The notes beneath the pieces are model-generated. The model did not search any database. It was given only the letters and a program-made list of their open reading frames with translations, and was not told the DNA's origin. A stretch of DNA of 9,788 bases, taken from assembly GCA_030611815.1 (NCBI GenBank), contig JAUWPC010000117.1:1-9788 (forward strand). The letters run 5' to 3'. The position numbers and the translations under genes were made by a program. The DNA comes from Desulfobacteraceae bacterium (GTDB lineage Bacteria > Desulfobacterota > DSM-4660 > Desulfatiglandales > Desulfatiglandaceae). Shown here piece by piece: positions 6,106 through 9,788 of the stretch (position 1 is its first letter; each line of letters opens with the position of its first letter).

Positions 6106-6894
6106 ATGGAGATCTCAAGACGTTTCATATACGCTGTTTTGGCATCGATCTTTGTCGTCGCTCTTGTTTCTTCTCCTTCGTTTGCAGCCCCTAAAGAGCT
6201 AACTCTGGCAGTCGGGCTGGCCATACCTCCATATAATATACCGGAGACCAAGTCGGGGATAGAACTCGATATTGTGCAAGAGGCGCTTAAGAATAAGGGG
6301 TATACGATCAAACCAAAATATGTCCCGTTTGCGCGTGTTAAGAGGGAGCTTAAGGATCAGACTGTAGATGGGGCCTTGACCATCAATCCTGACTCTGGCA
6401 TAGAGGCTTTTTATTCTGATGAGCATATTACTTGTGAAAATGTTGTGATCAGTTTGAAAGGGAATAAATTCAATATCAAGGACGTCAATGATCTCAGAGG
6501 GAAAAGCGTCCTCGCGTTTCAAGATGCAACCAGATACTTGGGAAAAGATTTTGCTTCCATGGCAAAGCAAAATCGTAAGTATAGAGAAATATCCAAACAA
6601 CAGATCCAGATTAATTTACTATACAGCAATCGCGTCGACACAATTGTTTTAGATAAGAATATTTTTTACTACCACCGCCAGCGCAACGATATGGTGGATA
6701 CCTCTCAGCCTATTGACACTTGGCATATCTTTCCTCCAACGCCCTTTAGCGTTGCGTTTGTTGATGAAGAAGTCAGGAATGATTTTAATGAGGGTCTGAA
6801 ACAGTTGCGTAAAACCGGTCGCTATGATGAAATATGGGAGAAATATATTACAGGTCAGGGGTTCAATCGTTCACGGTTACGATTGAGGGATTAG
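6106..6894 (+). CDS. Periplasmic type 2 substrate-binding protein (SBP_bac_3-like), chemoreceptor-linked
   Basis: The 262-residue product has a signal peptide (cleavage near SFA-A at residue 27) and the fold signature of bacterial extracellular solute-binding family 3: KELTLAVGLAIPPYNIPE, then SGIELDIVQEAL, TVDGALTINPDSG, DLRGKSVLAFQDATRYLG and a C-terminal KTGRYDEIWEKYI. The Arg that holds the substrate carboxylate in amino-acid-binding members is expected just after the DGALTINPDS segment, but the residues there are GIEAF, so a standard alpha-amino acid may not be the ligand. Its stop is 24 bp before the next receptor gene, so the two are almost surely co-transcribed. It may deliver a ligand to that receptor rather than feed a permease. 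Only a weak AGGG (6095-6098) precedes ATG, directly after a heptad arm, so its translation could depend on folding of that element. Confidence 0.85.
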   Translation: MEISRRFIYAVLASIFVVALVSSPSFAAPKELTLAVGLAIPPYNIPETKSGIELDIVQEALKNKGYTIKPKYVPFARVKRELKDQTVDGALTINPDSGIEAFYSDEHITCENVVISLKGNKFNIKDVNDLRGKSVLAFQDATRYLGKDFASMAKQNRKYREISKQQIQINLLYSNRVDTIVLDKNIFYYHRQRNDMVDTSQPIDTWHIFPPTPFSVAFVDEEVRNDFNEGLKQLRKTGRYDEIWEKYITGQGFNRSRLRLRD

Positions 6895-6918
6895 ATTAAG
6901 AGATTAAGGGGTAAAGTC

Positions 6919-8571
6919 ATGCGTAATTGGAGCATAGTAACAAAGATAGTGGCATCTGCCTGCGGTATTGTGTGCACCCTGGTTTTATTAGGCGGGTTTG
7001 TTTTGATTAAGTTCGAAATAAGAATGGTTGATAGCTTTACCGAAGAAATTTTATCAGGGATACACCACTTTATTGATGACAGAGCGGAGGAGGAAAAAAA
7101 ATCACTCAGGAAAGACGTCAAGTTTAACGCGGAAATCCTCAGTGGCATTGGGGCCACATATCTATACAACCTTGATCAAGACGGTTTGAAGCATTCTCTC
7201 CGCCCTTATATGAATTACCCCGAAATAGTGGCTATAAAGGTCCTGGACGAGAAGGGCAAGCCTTTTGCCGCTGCCTGGAGAAACTCCGGCATTAAGACAG
7301 GAGATACACTGCCTCAAGATCTGAAACTTAATGACAGCCTGTCGGTTTCTGTAGATTGCATGCAAGATGCAAAGAAAATCGGCAATTTTCAGGTTTACTA
7401 CATTGACACCTTACTAAAGGAAAAGATCAAAACCCTGAAAAAAGAGGCCTCCGACAAGGCAGAGATCTTTGAAAACACTGCTCGTTCTGAGCTTAATCGT
7501 GCTATTGCAAGCCAGACTATTGGGGTTTTTGTCATACTTCTGGCCTTGGTTGTATCTCTGATATTCTTCTTGAGGGCATTGGTCCTTAAACCTCTGAATG
7601 ATGTTTCGGAAATTGCTCATAAATTATCCGACTTTGACCTTACTGTGGGCATTAATACCAGGAGGAAAGACGAAATCGGGGCACTACTGAGGGCTATAGA
7701 TGGGATGGCCACATCTTTTCGGAAGGTTGTCGGCCAGGTCCAGCGCTCCGGTATCCAGGTTACATCTTCTTCAACCGAATTGGCTGCCACTGCCAAAGAG
7801 CAGGAGACTACCATGGCAAACCAGGTGGAATCCACCAACAGGGTTGTGAAGGCAGTTGAGCAGATTTCTGAAGTCGCGACAGAATTAGTAAAGACCATGG
7901 ACCGAGTGGCATCAATGTCCCAAGACACTGCGGGCTTTGCAAGCAAGGGCCAAACAGACCTTGCGCGCATGGAGGAGGCTATGGGAAGTATGGAAGCCGC
8001 TTCCAAATCGATATCCGGCAGGTTGGAGGCTATCAACGAAAAAGCGGAAAATATCACGAACGTTGTAACAACCATTACAAAGGTTGCGGACCAGACCAAC
8101 CTCCTCTCCCTGAACGCGGCCATTGAAGCGGAGAAGGCGGGGGAGTATGGGAGGGGGTTTAATGTGGTGGCGAGGGAGATACGGAGATTAGCGGACCAGA
8201 CTGCCGTGGCCACCTTGGATATTGACCGGATGGTCCAGGAGATGCAATCTGCGGTTTCTGCCGGTGTTATGGAAATGGACAAGTTCATAGCAGAAGTAAA
8301 TCACAGCGCAGAAGACGTCGGAAAGATCAGTATCCAGTTGGCCCGGATCATTGAGCAGGTTCAGGCTCTGTCGCCCAGCTTTGAGAATGTTAATGTTTCC
8401 ATGGGTCAGCAGTCGGAAAACGCCCAAAAAATCAATCTCTCTATGGCAAATTTAAGCGAAGAGATGCAGCAGACAATGGATTCCCTGCGCGAAACCTATG
8501 GCGCTATTGAGCAATTGAATGAGGCCGCAAGAGGCCTGCAGGACGAGGTATCACGCTTCAAGGTAGAGTGA
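6919..8571 (+). CDS. Methyl-accepting chemotaxis protein, compact periplasmic domain, Wsp/ACF-type
   Basis: A 550-residue chemoreceptor. Membrane segment 1 is at about residues 10-30, a ~170-residue periplasmic domain follows, and segment 2 is at ~201-218. HAMP covers ~219-270 and the signalling coiled coil runs to the end, with the tip from D391. The periplasmic domain starts helical and then shows YLYNLDQDGLKHSLRP and EIVAIKVLDEKGKPF, as in single PAS/Cache-like sensors; the exact family is not certain. The signalling half closely matches WspA-type receptors (EAEKAGEYGRGF, LADQTAVATLDI, SAVSAGVMEMDKF, ending EVSRFKVE). The QVQRSG segment after HAMP is shared with the receptor at 3889, so both should join the same array. 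AAGGGGT at 6906-6912 sets the start. Codons at about 8100-8190 are unusually rich in GCG, GGG and AGG compared with the rest of the gene. Confidence 0.9.
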   Translation: MRNWSIVTKIVASACGIVCTLVLLGGFVLIKFEIRMVDSFTEEILSGIHHFIDDRAEEEKKSLRKDVKFNAEILSGIGATYLYNLDQDGLKHSLRPYMNYPEIVAIKVLDEKGKPFAAAWRNSGIKTGDTLPQDLKLNDSLSVSVDCMQDAKKIGNFQVYYIDTLLKEKIKTLKKEASDKAEIFENTARSELNRAIASQTIGVFVILLALVVSLIFFLRALVLKPLNDVSEIAHKLSDFDLTVGINTRRKDEIGALLRAIDGMATSFRKVVGQVQRSGIQVTSSSTELAATAKEQETTMANQVESTNRVVKAVEQISEVATELVKTMDRVASMSQDTAGFASKGQTDLARMEEAMGSMEAASKSISGRLEAINEKAENITNVVTTITKVADQTNLLSLNAAIEAEKAGEYGRGFNVVAREIRRLADQTAVATLDIDRMVQEMQSAVSAGVMEMDKFIAEVNHSAEDVGKISIQLARIIEQVQALSPSFENVNVSMGQQSENAQKINLSMANLSEEMQQTMDSLRETYGAIEQLNEAARGLQDEVSRFKVE

Positions 8572-8581
8572 TGGGGTTGGT

Positions 8582-8725
8582 GATTGTCGATTGGCGATTG
8601 GAACAACCCCTCTTCTATGAATTCCGGCTCCGGGAAATCGTCGGATTACGGAATGGATGACAAGACCCGGGAAGGCTTGGAATTCGGGTACAATCAACAA
8701 TCATCAATCGTCAATCGACAATCCT
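8582..8725. repeat. Intergenic element 2: inverted heptad arms with a 19-bp stem
   Basis: The left arm has three heptads (GATTGTC, GATTGGC, GATTGGA; 8582-8602). The right arm has five CAATC heptads (8691-8725). Positions 8582-8600 pair with 8705-8723 at 18 of 19 positions, and the exception would be a G-U pair in RNA; 104 bases are enclosed. The core at 8632-8656 (GGGAAAT, then GGATTACGG) matches the core of element 1 at about 19 of 25 positions. The element fills the gap between the second receptor and cheW and ends next to the AAGGGGGG ribosome binding site at 8726-8733. Confidence 0.75.
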
Positions 8726-8742
8726 AAGGGGGGCCTCAGGGG

Positions 8743-9216
8743 ATGCTGGTACTGCTCTTTTATTTGGGCGACGTTATGTATACCATGAAATGTGAAAAGG
8801 TAAGGGAAGTCGCCCCGTTGGTGAAGCTCAAGGAGATGCCCCATACCCCGGATTACTTTGCCGGTCTCTTCAATTACCGGGGTGTTATTGTCCCTGTAAT
8901 CGACTTACGTACCCTGATCCAGGGACGACCGTGTGAGATGCGGCTAAGCACACGGATTATCCTTGTGGACTATGTTAGAGACGACAATACCCCTTACATT
9001 CTTGGGCTTATGGCGGAACGGGTGACCGAGGCAGTAAAGAAATCTGAAGATGATTTTGTATCGCCTGGGCTGAGCATGCAGGAAGCTCCCTACCTTGGAG
9101 GTTTTGTTATGGAGAACAAGGAGATGATTCAACATATCGATTTGGACCTCCTGCAGAACAGCTTTAAATTTCTGCCCATGCTCGAAGGTGGCAATAATGT
9201 CCCTGACGACGATTGA
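8743..9216 (+). CDS. CheW-like chemosensory adaptor protein
   Basis: A single CheW domain of 157 residues, the usual length. It starts LVLLFYLGDVMYTM, has VREV at 20-23, the NYRG turn at 44-47 followed by VIVPVIDLR, and ILGLMAERVTEAV near the middle of the second sub-barrel. It couples receptors to the CheA kinase in the cytoplasm. The start is set by AAGGGGGG at 8726-8733, 9 bp before ATG. The gene overlaps the CheR gene by 20 bp, so their translation is coupled. In Wsp-type clusters this position (receptor, CheW, CheR) corresponds to WspB. The match is by order and family, not by close sequence comparison, so no symbol is given. Confidence 0.93.
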   Translation: MLVLLFYLGDVMYTMKCEKVREVAPLVKLKEMPHTPDYFAGLFNYRGVIVPVIDLRTLIQGRPCEMRLSTRIILVDYVRDDNTPYILGLMAERVTEAVKKSEDDFVSPGLSMQEAPYLGGFVMENKEMIQHIDLDLLQNSFKFLPMLEGGNNVPDDD

Positions 9217-9788
9217 ATCTTTGCTTGAAAAAGAGATTGGGGTATGTGTAGACGCAATCGGCCCTGAAGTCATAGCCAAGGCAGTGCGCCTTCGCGTCGC
9301 TGAATGCGGGTTGGCCGACATCAAGGCCTATCTTGGCTTTGTGAAGACGTCCGAAGAGGAACAGGGCAACCTGATAGAAGCAGTAGTTGTGCCGGAGACA
9401 TGGTTTTTTCGGAACAAGAACTCATTTGCTTTTCTCTCTAATTACGTTACAGGGGAATGGCTGCCAAAACATAGGGGCGACCGACTGCGTGTGTTAAGCG
9501 TTCCATGCTCCACGGGAGAGGAGCCTTACTCCATTGTAATGGCCCTTATGGATGGGGGTATTGGAGGAGATCGCTTTCATATAGATGGAGTGGATATAAG
9601 TGAGGAGGCCCTCGGCAGGGCTAAATCAGGGGTTTATACCAAAGGGTCTTTCCGGGGCGATGATCTGTCCTTTAGAAAACGCTATTTTGAACCAAAAGGG
9701 GATGCTTATCAGCTTAACGCTGACGTCAGAAAAGCGGCGCGGTTTATTAAGGGGAATCTGTTAGATGACAGCCTTTTTATGGACCAAG
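9197..9788 (+). CDS. CheR-type MCP methyltransferase, WspC-like (3' end outside window)
   Basis: This open frame continues past the window end; 197 codons are visible. It transfers methyl groups from S-adenosylmethionine to receptor glutamates. Residues 1-60 form the helical N-terminal domain. VVPETWFFR at 64-72 carries the T-x-x-FFR signature, PCSTGEEPYS at 103-112 is the SAM-binding loop, and GVDIS at 131-135 holds the acidic residue that contacts SAM. VPETWFFR and Pro before CSTGEE are features I associate with WspC-like enzymes in alternative chemosensory systems rather than flagellar CheR. If so, a TPR-bearing C-terminal extension may follow outside the window. The start ATG 9197 lies inside the cheW end, with GAAGGTGG at 9184-9191 as a plausible ribosome binding site. 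CheA, CheB and an output regulator are expected downstream. Confidence 0.92.
   Translation, partial: MSLTTIESLLEKEIGVCVDAIGPEVIAKAVRLRVAECGLADIKAYLGFVKTSEEEQGNLIEAVVVPETWFFRNKNSFAFLSNYVTGEWLPKHRGDRLRVLSVPCSTGEEPYSIVMALMDGGIGGDRFHIDGVDISEEALGRAKSGVYTKGSFRGDDLSFRKRYFEPKGDAYQLNADVRKAARFIKGNLLDDSLFMDQ

Overview
This window most likely comes from a Desulfobacterota-type (deltaproteobacterial) genome. That assignment rests on the style of the branched-chain-amino-acid-type binding proteins and of the Wsp-like chemoreceptors, and on degenerate 7-bp repeats between genes. It is an inference, since no rRNA or other marker gene is present. All supported genes are on the + strand. No transposase, integrase, tRNA, rRNA or CRISPR array was seen.

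Region 1 (1-252) has no gene. It holds two different arrays of degenerate 7-bp units and ends in a good ribosome binding site. Region 2 (253-3820) is a tandem duplication. A periplasmic type 1 binding protein (253-1461) is followed by a hairpin-bearing spacer, a small outer-membrane-type lipoprotein (1554-2123) and a strong terminator. After a gene-free stretch (2124-2473) comes a second binding protein (2474-3682), about 83% identical by hand count. The same hairpin spacer follows it, and then only the first 14 codons of the lipoprotein gene. The spacer is better conserved between copies than the genes beside it.

Region 3 (3889-9788) is a chemosensory cluster of the Wsp / alternative-cellular-function type. 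In order it holds a dCache chemoreceptor, a stand-alone type 2 binding protein, a second chemoreceptor with a smaller periplasmic domain, a CheW adaptor, and a CheR methyltransferase cut by the window end. Both receptors have the WspA-like tip and end in EVSRFKV. The CheR has the VPETWFFR and PCSTGEEPYS motifs of WspC-type enzymes. Kinase, methylesterase and output regulator are expected downstream but are not visible.

The two large gaps in the cluster (5944-6105 and 8572-8742) each hold a ~145-bp element whose ends are inverted GATTG-type heptads able to form a 19-bp stem. The elements share an internal core and differ in heptad sequence while keeping the pairing. This and the conserved spacer hairpin are the most interesting non-coding signals here. 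Functionally, the window encodes three periplasmic binding proteins with no permease or ATPase beside them and two receptors feeding one signalling array. It is a plausible ligand-capture and sensing locus, but any link between the first two binding proteins and the receptors is inferred from position only.
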